The notes under the pieces: generated by a model
Database searches by the model: none
Seen by the model: only the letters and a program-made list of their open reading frames with translations
Told to the model about the DNA's origin: nothing
Position numbers and translations under genes: made by a program
Shown here: in pieces, positions 1-9,520 of the stretch
Position numbering within the stretch: position 1 is the stretch's first letter
How the letters are laid out: each line of letters starts with the position of its first letter
Origin: Cubamyces lactineus
Taxonomy: Eukaryota > Basidiomycota > Agaricomycetes > Polyporales > Polyporaceae
Direction: 5' to 3'
Length of the DNA stretch: 64,000 bases
NCBI GenBank assembly: GCA_022376465.1
Contig: JACDTU010000004.1
Location: 1,736,001 to 1,800,000 of the forward strand

Positions 1-253
1 CAGCACAGCGCGAACGACAAACGGACGAGCGCACCTCCGTCTTCTCCCTCGTCATAGCAAAATAGAACTCATCCTTGTTCCTCGTCGCCGCCTTCTCCCG
101 CAGAAGGTTGAGCCTGTCCTGCTTTGAGTGGTAGTCCCGCGCACGGAGGACATAGTCCTTGTGCTTCTCGAGGAAGCCGAGTCGCGTGCGATGCGAGAGC
201 TGCGACCGCTCTTTGTGTGTCCTTCTGTGCAAGGAGTTTTTCAAGGATGACAT
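1..253 (-). CDS. UTP11: UTP11-like U3 snoRNP / small-subunit processome protein, 5' part only
   Basis: Reading the minus strand from an ATG at 253 gives 73 residues beginning [11 protein letters not shown], with [35 protein letters not shown] and [13 protein letters not shown]. These are the conserved N-terminal blocks of UTP11, a nucleolar component of the U3 processome that acts in 18S rRNA maturation. The first exon is 253-35, ends in phase 0, and is followed by a GTGCGC donor (34-29), so the rest of the gene lies left of the window. No upstream in-frame Met fits the family better. The upstream region is unusual: a foldback-type element begins only about 150 bp before the start codon. Family assignment is firm; the 3' portion cannot be judged. 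Confidence 0.9.
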   Translation of the reverse strand, partial: MSSLKNSLHRRTHKERSQLSHRTRLGFLEKHKDYVLRARDYHSKQDRLNLLREKAATRNKDEFYFAMTREKTEVRSSVCRSRCA

Positions 254-402
254 TTCGGCCAAGTAGTCAAAGTGTGCCTGCGAGAAAGATGGGAATAGCC
301 AGGAGCACTACAGAGAGTCAAGGAAGAAGTGGTGGCTGCGACTTGAGCCTCGCTTGACAGAAGGCGTTGAGTATCGAAAATGGCCACCAGCGCTTATCCA
401 TA

Positions 403-810
403 CTGCTGGTTGCACGGCGCTTGTCGCAGGCGCGTCTCGCGATTTTTTCGCACACTCCGCGTCTTCGAATGGCTCTGGTACCACCTCTATCCAGAACTGC
501 GATAACTCCTTCAAATCTCATCCGTTCTCCTCAATTCTTGCTGCTCTGGAGTAGTCTCGACTGCGTGCAGGGCACTGTATAGCTCCTGTGAGGTTTTGAC
601 CGGTTGCACGACTTGGCCGCTCTCACTACCCTCAAACCGCCTTCCTCCGCTCCAGAACTGCAATCCTGCCGCCGTATCGCAATGGTCCTCGTTAAGATAT
701 GTTTGCGTGCGTTCTAAGGGTTGATGTGGAGGGCATGGCATCAATGTGGTACGTGAATTACGATCTACCCACCGTCCCGCTACTGCACCCTACGTACTGT
801 TGTGCACCCG
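403..810 (+). repeat. Left terminal inverted repeat of the 401-1835 element
   Basis: This arm matches the reverse complement of 1430-1833. The best-conserved stretches are the outermost 80 bases and the block around 745-800 (TACGTGAATTACGATCTACC). The inner boundary fades gradually near 810, so the arm length is approximate. Confidence 0.75.
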
Positions 811-1429
811 TCCATGTACTCTTCTGTATCCATTGTCCTATGTCCCGTGTGACATTCGTATTGCCCAGTTTCCAATGTCTATCCCCTCCTTATGTGCGCC
901 CGTGTGTTCCAGAAGAGGCAGTTTATCCTGAAAGCACCCATAGTTGGCCGAGGTGAAGACATAGGCCTCCGCATGTGGCTACGTCTTCTTCATTCAGGAA
1001 ACACCTTCAAAACCTGTTGTACAAGCTTCTAGAAGGGCGTGCGTTGTGTACCAGTATGCAAAACGACCGGATAAATGAAATTATAGCGAAAAGACGCGGG
1101 ATTGAGCACCTCGGGGACTCCAGTGCGAGTGTAAGATATTCTGGACCCAAGCACTTGGTGCGTTGCAAGTTCTGAGCATATTTGAAGACAGTATATGATT
1201 GTTACAAAAATACACAAGTGAGAGCACACGGAATACATGATACTACAGTAAGGAGCTTGCACAGATACGCACAAGGGTCATGAGTATATGAACGTGCTCG
1301 CTACCCCTCGCACCTAGACTGAACTACATGTCCTGCAGAGTGCTTGCACCTTCTGTACTCACATATTGAGTGCTCTAGAAGATGCATACGCAAGGATAGT
1401 TGCGGGGGAATGATGGTTGGACTGGCGAA

Positions 1430-1833
1430 CGCACGACGGTGCGTAGGGTGCAGTAGCGGGACGGCAGGTAGATCGTAATTCACGTACCAAATCAGTTCCA
1501 TGCCCTCCGCATTAACTCCTAGAATGCATGCAAGTAGATCTTAACGAGGACCGTTGCGATACGGCGGCGGGATTGCAGTTCTGAGGCGGAGGAAGGCGGT
1601 TTGAGGCCAGTAAGAGCGGCCAAGTCGTGCAACTGGTCGAACTTCCACAAAACCTATACAGTGCCCTGCGCGCGGTCGAGACTACTCCAGAGCAGCAAAA
1701 ATCAAGGAGAAAGGACGAGATATGAAGGAGTTATCGCAGTTCTGAGTAGAGGTGGTACCAGAGCCATTCGAAGACGCGGAGTGTGCGAAAAAATCGCGAG
1801 ACGCGCCTGCGACAAGCGCCGTGCAACCAGCAG
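1430..1833 (-). repeat. Right terminal inverted repeat of the 401-1835 element
   Basis: Inverted partner of 403-810. It ends CCAGCAG followed by TA at 1834-1835. Sequence from 1836 to 2082 has no recognisable gene and separates the element from the 3' end of the zinc-finger gene. Confidence 0.75.
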
Positions 1834-2082
1834 TAATTCTCGATCAACGGACCGAAACACCGGTTGATATCATACCACTAATGGGCCACATGCATGTCTA
1901 CCGTAGCAGCGAATTGATGCTGTATCCAGTAGCCTCAACCAGTAGGGGTTTTCACAGCTCGCAGTCAGAGCTCAAGATATGGTGGATGAAAGTTACATTG
2001 TATTTTACACAGTGTTGGCAGGAAGTGTAAGCGAGTTGGGTAACCGTAGAGGAGCCCGATGTTGGTACAGATGCAACATGCA

Positions 2083-3390
2083 CTACGTCCCGCCCGAGCC
2101 ATGTTGATTCGGGTCGAGGGATTGCCCACCCATCCCGACGCCTCCATGCATCGACTCCATATGAGAGGGACCAGACGGACCAGCCATAGATCCACCGCCA
2201 ATCGGGCTCTCGAGGTATAGACGGATGAGCACGCTCTCCAGCGCCGCAACGGAGGGCGTCGGGAACTCGAACGTCCGTGCATGGTCCCGGATGCTCTGGA
2301 AGAGGACGCCCATCCGGTCCCAACGCTCCTGCGATACGTCGACCGAGGGCGGCTGCAACTGCTGCATGGACGGCAGGGGCGCGAGCATCGAGATCGCGGC
2401 CTGGAATGTCTGCGGGGGTGGCGCCATCGCTTCTGGCGAGGACGACGAGACGGGTTGGTTCATCGAATTCGATGCACTGGCAGATGACGGGCCCGCGACG
2501 GCGTTCTGGCTGTGGACGTCGTCCATGAACGAAGTCGAGGAGGGGCTTTGAGATACCGGGGTCTCAGACTGGCGGTCTCTGCGGGGACGGCCCCGCGGAC
2601 GTTCGGTCGTTCGAGCTTCCATCTCTGCTTGCGCCTTCCGGCCCCTCTTCGTGAACGGAAGGTTAGCGAGGCCAATCTCGTGCGAGTGCTCCGAGACGTC
2701 TGCAGATCGACCCGTAAGGTGGCCCGGCGTGCATGCGACCCGAAACGTCAGTGCCACCCCCGCTCGGGACAATCGTGCAGACACTCACAGCAGGCCCGAA
2801 CCTCGTCCGTATCGAAGTACGTCTTGTAGCTGATCGACGCCGGGCAGCCGATGCCCTCAAGCTACCTAGACAGCATGAGCGGACGCCCTTCTGCTCGGCC
2901 ACGCCGCCACCGCGCTGCGGCGACCCTCGCGCGCACACCGGCCGCACGGACGTACCTTTCTGCTCGGGACCTTCCTGACCCTGTCCGGGTACTTCTTCAC
3001 GTACTTCTTCCGCCCGCCGCGCGAGTGGCGGCCGCACACGAGCTTAGTGTGCTCCTTGAAGCGCGGGGGGACGGCCTTGGACGCGTGCGTGTCGCCCTTG
3101 ACGAACTCGACCATCTTCTCCTCCTCCTCGCGTTGCCGCCAGGCCTCGAACGCGTCCATCGACTCGAACACGAGCGAGTACCGCTCGTCCGCCTCGCCCG
3201 ATCCATACAGCCCCTTTCGCGGGTTCTCGGTGTACGTGGACGACTGGTGCACCCCGCGGCCGTTCAAGTCGGTCGAGATCTGCCCGAAGCTCGTTGGTGA
3301 GAGAGACGAAGAGGCCAGTGATGAGTTGTCCAGGTCGCCATAAGTAGGCTGAGCACCCGGTGGGTGTATCCTGAAGTGCTGAAAGCTCAT
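2083..3390 (-). CDS. FAR1/WRKY-GCM1-like zinc-finger and AT-hook protein
   Basis: Exons 3390-2956, 2861-2789 and 2699-2083 join in consistent phase to give 374 residues. The start at MSFQHF is preferred; an in-frame Met lies at 3459 but its extension looks noncoding. Residues 77-176 carry a FAR1-like module: an acidic helix (EAWRQREEEEKMVEFV), then C119 in KLVCGRHS, C151 in GIGCPA, and the HxH pair H174/H176 in EHSHEIG, a C-x31-C-x22-H-x-H layout. Residues 203-210 (RPRGRPRR) form a textbook AT-hook. The C-terminal 150 residues are Ser/Pro/Gln-rich and low complexity, as in regulatory proteins. I infer a DNA-binding regulator, possibly transposase-derived as FAR1 proteins are. The exact family name is less certain than the gene model. 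Confidence 0.78.
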
Positions 3391-3703
3391 GGTGGGGCGT
3401 ACAGAAAGGGAACGATGCAAGAGTTGCAGTGGACGCTGAGTGAACTCGCGAATCCGCACTTCGCACCGGTGGTCCCGGACTGGTCGCGATGAATAGGCGC
3501 GTGACAGGCTCGATCATTCATTGTGCGCAGGATGGGTGTTCGTTGTCGTCGATGGCACTCACGCAAACCAAAGCGACAGCGAATATAACACGACGAGTGC
3601 GATTAAGGCTAACAGCCAGTGTAGCTAGCGATGTCCAGATGCGAGATGTACATAGTGCGGTATGTCCGTAGCTAGCAATGTGAGAGCAGAGAAATGTGGC
3701 TAA
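3391..3703. other. Intergenic, between two minus-strand genes
   Basis: This 313-bp gap should carry the promoter of the zinc-finger gene and the 3' end of the PLC-like gene. I see no further gene, repeat or RNA in it. Confidence 0.5.
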
Positions 3704-5329
3704 TTAGAAGACGCTCAGTGCGCCGGCGAGAATTCCCCCAATGACGGCAAGCGACGCAGCGAAGTGCAAGGGCACTATCTGAATTGCCACCGCACCGTTC
3801 GCGGGGGCGGTGGTCACCCCCGTGCCGCTGCTACCGCTGTTAGAGGAACCCATTTTCGGAGTCGCGACCGGGGTTGCCGGGTCGTAGGACACGCCGTTCG
3901 CATCAGCGGCCACCTGGAACACCGAACCGTTCCCATACTCATAGAACTGTTGGAGCTAACGTGAGCAGGAAGTTGTTCGGACAGGTGAGGGCTGTGACGT
4001 ACATCGACAAGCATGAAATTGGGGTTCCTTCCGTACTGGCCGGCGCAAGTCTGGACTTGCTGCCCCAGAGAGCCAACGCCGCTCGCGGCGTTTGTGGTGT
4101 CTGCATGGTCCGGGTCCGGTGCAGGGAAGCCTACGACAATCTTATCCAAGAAGTGGTTGATGAGGTACATCTGCGTGCTTGTGTCGCCCTTTGTACGGTT
4201 AACCTCGCAATTGAACGTGGTATCCGTGACGTCGTATGCAGTCTCCCAGATATTAGTAAACTCTGTGAAAGCATTGAGCTTGGGGGTCCTGCAAGATGTA
4301 GCCGGGAAGCGAGCACCACCAACGTACCGTCGATGATGTAAGGGACCGAGCTAAAATCGGCATTGGCATCGAGGAAGACGACGAGGCGCTTGCCAGAGTC
4401 AATGAGAGAGCCTAGCGTTGGCCAGCCGGAGGCCGGAAGTGAGGCTGACTCAGGCGCATAGGCAAGCGCGTCAAGTCCGGCGGCTTTGAATACGGTGTCA
4501 TACTGTGAGGGAGGGAGGTTGTCGGAATTCACGATCAGGAGGGAGACGACTGAGGGCAGTGTGCATCAGCTGAGCGAAACATACGACCGTACTCGGTGCG
4601 CCCCAGGGCACCCCGTTTCAGCTCACCGTCGTTCGGGTTCGCGTCCATCCACGTCTTGACTGAAATGGGGCCGCTATGTCAGATCACCGTGGTCTGGACG
4701 CGTCGACCGAGCGCACGAGAACTCACCCCCGGTCAGGTAGTCTTGCAGCGGACCGCCATCGTAGAGGTCCTTCGGGGAACGGCGGGTCAGCGGAAGCAAT
4801 GCAATTCGCCGTGCGAGGGCCGAGTACATACGCAGCTAGTGTGGCAGAGGTGGATGACCCCGTTCGAGTTGTGCGCCTGAGACTGGAGCATGCGGACACC
4901 ATCGTTGAGCTGCTGTGTTACTGCGCCGGCTCTCAGTCCGACACCGAAAAGCGCATAATGACAGAGACGCACTATTATAATCTTGGTTGACGGTGACTGC
5001 AGGCGGGAAGGGCGGGTGCGTTGATCGAGGATGAGCTTCTGAGCGGACATGCAGGAGCCTGGGTACGCACCGCTGTTGGTCCCGACGGCATACGAGTCGT
5101 GGGTTCCGACGAAGGTAACATTGCCGAAGCTCCGGTCGCAGAGCTGGACGCACAATTAAGTACGGCGTTCTGCAAGACATTCGGGTGCTGAAGTGAGAGG
5201 AAGGCGCACCTCAGGATGCCCGTTACAGGTAGTAGCCCTCCGCGAGGCGGTAAGTGCGGCGACACCGGAGAGAGACGAAGCAAGCAACGAGAGAACGGCC
5301 GGCGCTGCAAAGTTGGCTGAGAGCTTCAT
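3704..5329 (-). CDS. GPI-anchored PLC-like phosphodiesterase (PI-PLC X-type fold)
   Basis: Nine exons (5329-5210, 5143-5071, 4996-4973, 4920-4832, 4769-4727, 4659-4627, 4549-4328, 4262-4003, 3955-3704) close in phase to 371 residues. Residues 1-26 are a signal peptide. The core carries the PLC-X-type blocks VTFVGTHDSYAVG (H55), LNDGVRMLQSQAH, LCHTSC (H99), WMDANPNDVVSLLIVNSD and RLVVFLDANAD. The last 40 residues are a Ser/Gly/Thr-rich spacer followed by a hydrophobic tail, a typical GPI-anchor signal. The enzyme is therefore expected at the cell surface. Fungal members of this family lack the EF/C2 domains of true PLCs and their substrate is not settled. One 24-nt exon (4996-4973) is present. 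Family is firm, catalytic role inferred. Confidence 0.87.
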
Positions 5330-6034
5330 GGTGATGGTGGAGGCTGCGAGAGGAGTGGCGAGACCCGCGCCTCAGGACAGAGGGTTTGTTTTGGTAAGGA
5401 ACGTGTGAGTGTAGAGTTGCCGCGCACAGCCTGGAGGATGGACAGATGGAGGGGAAGACGATGGGCGATGGGAGATGACAAGAGAGACAATTGTCGACAA
5501 GCAGTCGCTCAGTGTGGCTGGCCCACCGTAGCCGACTCGGGAATGGGATTGCCCCTCCACCCCCAGGGAGTCCTGCCAATCTGCCACGTGCGTCTACACC
5601 AACGGCTCAATATAGCAGGAGTTATAGTTGGCGCGCTGCGCAGCACCGCCCCAGCGTCCGGAAATACTCCCCTCTTTCGTACACCCATGTCCCAGCGATT
5701 GTCGCTCTCAAGGCGCGCGAACTCCTCTTCCTCGATAACGGCTGTCTGGGGACGCATGCAGCGAAGTCGGTAGCATTCGTGGAGAAGCAGCCATACGTCA
5801 GTCCTGGAAGCCCCATGTGAGAAGATGGCAGACGAGAACACCGGCTCCGGGTCCCCAGGGTCTAACTCGCAGTCGGCTTCAATACAACGCCAGCTCAGAA
5901 GGCGGCTACGTGCCAGACGCTTCCACCTACCTTTGTTCGGTTCTGCGTGCATCTACGGCGGCAGCAGACGGCGGACCGAGATGGCTCGCCCATCTCTCAA
6001 CTCTATCCATCTCTGCTGTCCGCAGGTCTCGACC
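5330..6034. other. Gene-poor segment upstream of the PLC-like gene
   Basis: It contains the PLC-like promoter and several overlapping short ORFs on both strands (for example minus 5952-5509, plus 5825 onward) with no recognisable motif. The plus frame starting at 5825 (MADENTGSGS) runs without a stop into the weak gene called at 6035 and may be its true N-terminus. Confidence 0.4.
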
Positions 6035-6427
6035 ATGTTCCAAGCTGACAGGAGCAGCCGAAGTACAACGTCCACATCCAGTCATCTTCCGATCGGCTAC
6101 GCAGAAGGCGTTTCACTGTCGACCACCGAGGATGCGACCTTTCGTCCAATGAACGAGCCAGCACCGTCCAAGTTATCCCTTCTTCGGGTCCCTCACGCTA
6201 GGTTAGTGCGCCGCCCACGTTCCGACCGTGTCCACGCTTTCCTATACATATCATAACGGTGGCATATGATAGCGCTAGATAGCACCCCTAGCCCTTCCCG
6301 AAGCATCCCTTTAGACAGCGCCGCGCCTTCGCCCGCCGCCGTCGACCATCCCCGCGGCCAGGATGTCTGTGATTTTGCTCAAACGCATGCTGAACGCGCC
6401 CTTCGAGAGCGTTATGGACCATCATAG
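6035..6427 (+). CDS. Possible small two-exon gene, unrecognised
   Basis: An ATG at 6035 opens exon 6035-6201; a GTTAGT donor at 6202 and a TAG acceptor ending 6282 join it in phase to 6283-6427, giving 103 residues ending ALRERYGPS. The product is Ser/Thr/Pro-rich with no known domain, no signal peptide and no membrane segment. The same frame is open back to an ATG at 5825, which would give 173 residues. The main support is that a good intron keeps the frame across an otherwise stop-containing stretch. Codon evidence is weak and I do not recognise the family, so this may be a chance ORF. Confidence 0.28.
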
Positions 6428-9050
6428 GGGCCTGTCCAACAGGCGTCCCCCGGCCCAGACATGCACGCTCCTATAATGACCGGGTGTGGTTCTTCCAAAT
6501 TCCGTCCGTCGTCTGTCGCGTTATGCAGCAGCGGATGCCATAATGCAATGCAATGAATCATGATCGCGCAGAAACAGGGTGACAAGTCGTGGACGATGCC
6601 GCTGCGCTCGGACGACGTCCAACACCACGCCCTCGCCGCACGCGCACACACGAGCCTGCACCGACATCGAATTCAATCACCATCCGGTACTGCGTCCATC
6701 GCGAATCTCGTCCAATTGACTTCTCTAGCACGCTCCCGCTTGGTGCTGGCCAGCTGGGATTACGAAAGCGTAGAGATCTCGAAGCCCCGAGCGTGACGTG
6801 CCTGATCGGTTTCCATGGTCCATGCTTGACAGGAATACATATCAACTGTGGGCGTGTGTGCGTGGACACGATAGCCGTACTTGAAGCCACGTCCGACGCC
6901 AGCAGCCACCATGCCAAGGAGCACGGTCAGCACAAAGGGGGACTGCATACGCACCACGAGCTTCCATTGTTCATGATTCACTTGAGCAGTCCGTGGCCCG
7001 GTCCGCAGTGCACTTCTGGCTCATCACGATGACGCGCCTAGTACCAAACACATACCAGGCAAGGTTCTAGTCCTGGGCGTTGTGGCTTGGGTCAATGTTC
7101 GGAGGTCACACAGGTGGAGTCAGAGGCCGCGTGCCCGGGTCCGTGGTCTAGACATTCCGGAAGGGCTCCTATCCTCCCCTCTCGGCGCTGGGCACGGCTG
7201 CGGCCGCCCAATTAGTGGGCGCGAACATTGATAGGCCTCAGGACGTGCACTGCGCACACGCCGACACGGGTCCGCACGCGGACTGTGTGACATTATTAGT
7301 ACACTTAGAACAGCACAATGGCCCTGCGATTCTGCGTGATACACGCAACAAACCTGTTTGTCCATCCTTTTCGGCCGTAACGTCGCACAGCCATCGCGCC
7401 GGAGAGGGGAGGCGTCCATCCAAGAGTGTGCCCAGAACGCCCATCGCGGCGCCTGAGACGGGATCGCGCGCGTCCGGCAGGTCCGGGCCCGCAGCGCAAG
7501 GGGCAACCAGAGGCATTCCAGCGATGTGCACCATGCGGAACGCAGGCCAGACTGCGGGTCTCGAGACCAACGTTCGGGCAACGGTCGGCTGTACAGAAAG
7601 GCTGAACGAGCCTGGGCACAAAGACCGCGCGACGCGCACCGTTGCTGCGCGGGTCGCTCGTTCCTTGGGGGCGACCGCGTCAGCAGTGGGACTCCCATCG
7701 CCCACGAGGTCGATGGAGATGGATCGCGACGATGCTGGAGAGGAGTCGAGGCTCGTGCGATGCCCAAATCCGGCTCAGAACCTGTTTGCAAAGAGGAGTG
7801 GAGCTGATGCGCGTCGGAGGACCTGGATTCGTGCATGTCGACGAGCAAATGGGCGTACGCCCCGCATTGATTGAACGGAAGGACCCGGACGACGGCGATT
7901 GGCTGGGAGGACGGTGGAGCGAAGATCTAGGCTCAGCGTCTGCGGTCGATGGAGCCTTGGGAGGGGAAGCTCGTCGGTCGAGCGGGGAAAGACGCCGAGG
8001 TGAAAGTCGGCCGGCCGGAGCGCTCAGAAACGGTCGAATATGGACGCAGGCCGTAATATGCCACAGCTGGGCCTGCGCGTGGCGGGGATGGAGAGAAGAT
8101 TGGTGTGATAAAAACGGCAAGACGATGGTCCTGGATAGCAAGCGATGCCATGCAGGACGCCGAGCGAGGCGGTGAACCACCTGTTTGTTCTGCTCTGAGC
8201 CGCGGGAGAAGGACGCGGAGAAGCGAAGAAAAAAGAACGGGTCACGGCATTTGCATGCATGGCGATCGCGGTCGGGCGGGCTGCTGGTTGCGGGCGTGTC
8301 AAGGAAATTTTGGGTGGCACGGACGCACGCATACAATTGGCAACAGCCGCACACGACCGAGTCTGCAAGGGCCCGCCGGCGCACGGTGTGGTGGTGGGCA
8401 AAGGGCCGGAAGGAGCAGGGAACGACTGCTTGAACGAGCGGTTTCCGTGTCCGAGGCCGAGTCCGAGGGAGGCAGAAGGCGCGTTTGTCCGCGTCCGGTG
8501 GCGGGAGGCGTTTACGTGGGTTGGCCGGGAATGTGTGCGGTATGTTCTGCGGGGCGCGCGACGTGACATATGTTGTGGGACGTGACGGCGTCCTTTGGGC
8601 GGAATGAGCACGAGATTTGCAGACGTGTCGGATGACTTCACAGCAACGCAGCGGACGAGCGGGCGGAGGACTGCCAATGCCATGGCCATCAGCGTTCGCG
8701 TATCGCGATTCGCTAACCCAGGGCTCGCGCTCCTCCTCTGCCCCCTTATCGATCGTAACTATCCGCCAATCTGGGAGTTATCGCGATTATCCTGCTCAAT
8801 CTGCAGCTCCGACAGCGCGCCCTCGTGCCGGCAGGCATGCGGCCAGGCCCGGCACATCCGGCGTGCGCGAGGGGTTCGAGCGGAGAAAGGGCTGGTTTGG
8901 ACGGCAGCACGGTTTATTTCCTGGGTTACCGCGAAATAGAGCGGGACTGCGATTGGCCCGGAGGAGGGAGGAATTATGTCATAACGGCTGGAGTGACAAC
9001 TGAATTGAGAATTGCTAGGCAGCTACTCCGGCGTCTCTCGCCCGGACTCA
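6428..9050. other. Long GC-rich region with no convincing gene
   Basis: Large overlapping ORFs occur on both strands (for example minus 7848-7120, plus 7215-7874, minus 8384-7680, minus 8689-8024), but they overlap in many frames, are Arg/Pro/Ser-rich and show no family motif, as expected in GC-rich noncoding DNA. A minus-strand stretch at about 6950-6870 encodes a hydrophobic run (VLTVLLGMVAAGVG) that could be a membrane helix of an unrecognised exon. The right end is the promoter of the gene at 9193. Confidence 0.4.
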
Positions 9051-9056
9051 TATAAA
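9051..9056 (+). promoter_or_regulatory. TATA box for the CBM microprotein gene
   Basis: TATAAA lies 137 bp before the ATG at 9193 and is followed by pyrimidine-rich sequence (about 9061-9192) of the kind found as 5' leader in strongly expressed fungal genes. Confidence 0.65.
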
Positions 9057-9192
9057 CCAATCCTCCGCTCGTCCTCCTCTCCTTTTCTACAAGTCTTGCT
9101 AGCAACCGCCGTCCGCCGCGCCCTCTGCCTCTTTTTCTGCCCGCCTTCTCCTCGCGCCCTCCTCTCCGACCCCCGTCCGCCCCTCTGCTACC

Positions 9193-9520
9193 ATGCCTGG
9201 TCTCGTCGCCGACGCCACTCGCATCTGGGAGGTCAACCTCTACTGGCCCCTACACGCACAATGCGGGGTATGGGACCCCAAGGGCAAAGGCGTAGATGTC
9301 TGGGAGTGCATCCGACCACGTACGTTTCTTTTCCGCGCCCCTCTTGCGTCCATGCATGCTCACCTAACCCGTCTTCTTTCTCTCCAGACCAATCCACTCC
9401 CGGCACGCAGGTGTGTAGCCACAGCTCCGCGCGACGTGATGCCTTTGTGCACGATGCTGACCCGGTCCTCCCTTTTAGCCACCAAATAGCCTCTATTGGC
9501 GTTATGTCGCGCGCAGATGA
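9193..9520 (+). CDS. Single-domain chitin-binding-type (CBM5/12-like) microprotein
   Basis: Exons 9193-9319, 9388-9410 and 9479-9520 join in phase (C|AC, then 0) to give only 63 residues. Residues 27-60 match the CBM5/12 pattern: aromatic positions W27, W37 and W57, then VWECIRPHQSTPGTQ, where consensus members have YxCxxxHxSxPG, and a closing LYWRYV. The whole protein is one module with no catalytic domain. No signal peptide is visible: the first 20 residues (MPGLVADATRIWEVNLYW) are not a leader. The gene has a TATA box and pyrimidine-rich leader, suggesting high expression. Function is inferred as carbohydrate binding. An alternative is a stress or fruiting-related cytosolic protein that uses the same fold. 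Confidence 0.72.

Larger units (their letters stand above)
401..1835. mobile_element. Foldback/MITE-type element with about 400-bp terminal inverted repeats
   Basis: Bases from about 403 to 810 reappear inverted at about 1430 to 1833, with scattered mismatches and small indels. The ends read TACTGCTGGTTGCACGGCGC on the left and, reversed, the same on the right, so the inverted repeat starts CTGCTGG with a TA on both outer edges, compatible with a TA target duplication (Tc1/mariner or related insertion). The middle of about 620 bp has no transposase-like reading frame. This looks like a non-autonomous element. Short ORFs translated from both arms encode the same peptide (for example RRGVCEKIARRACDKRRATS), which only reflects the repeat. 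Confidence 0.8.

Noticed and set aside
7120..8689. Several overlapping 200-240 codon ORFs on both strands
   Set aside because: They overlap each other in different frames, have Arg/Pro/Ser-biased composition and no recognisable domain, typical of GC-rich noncoding DNA.
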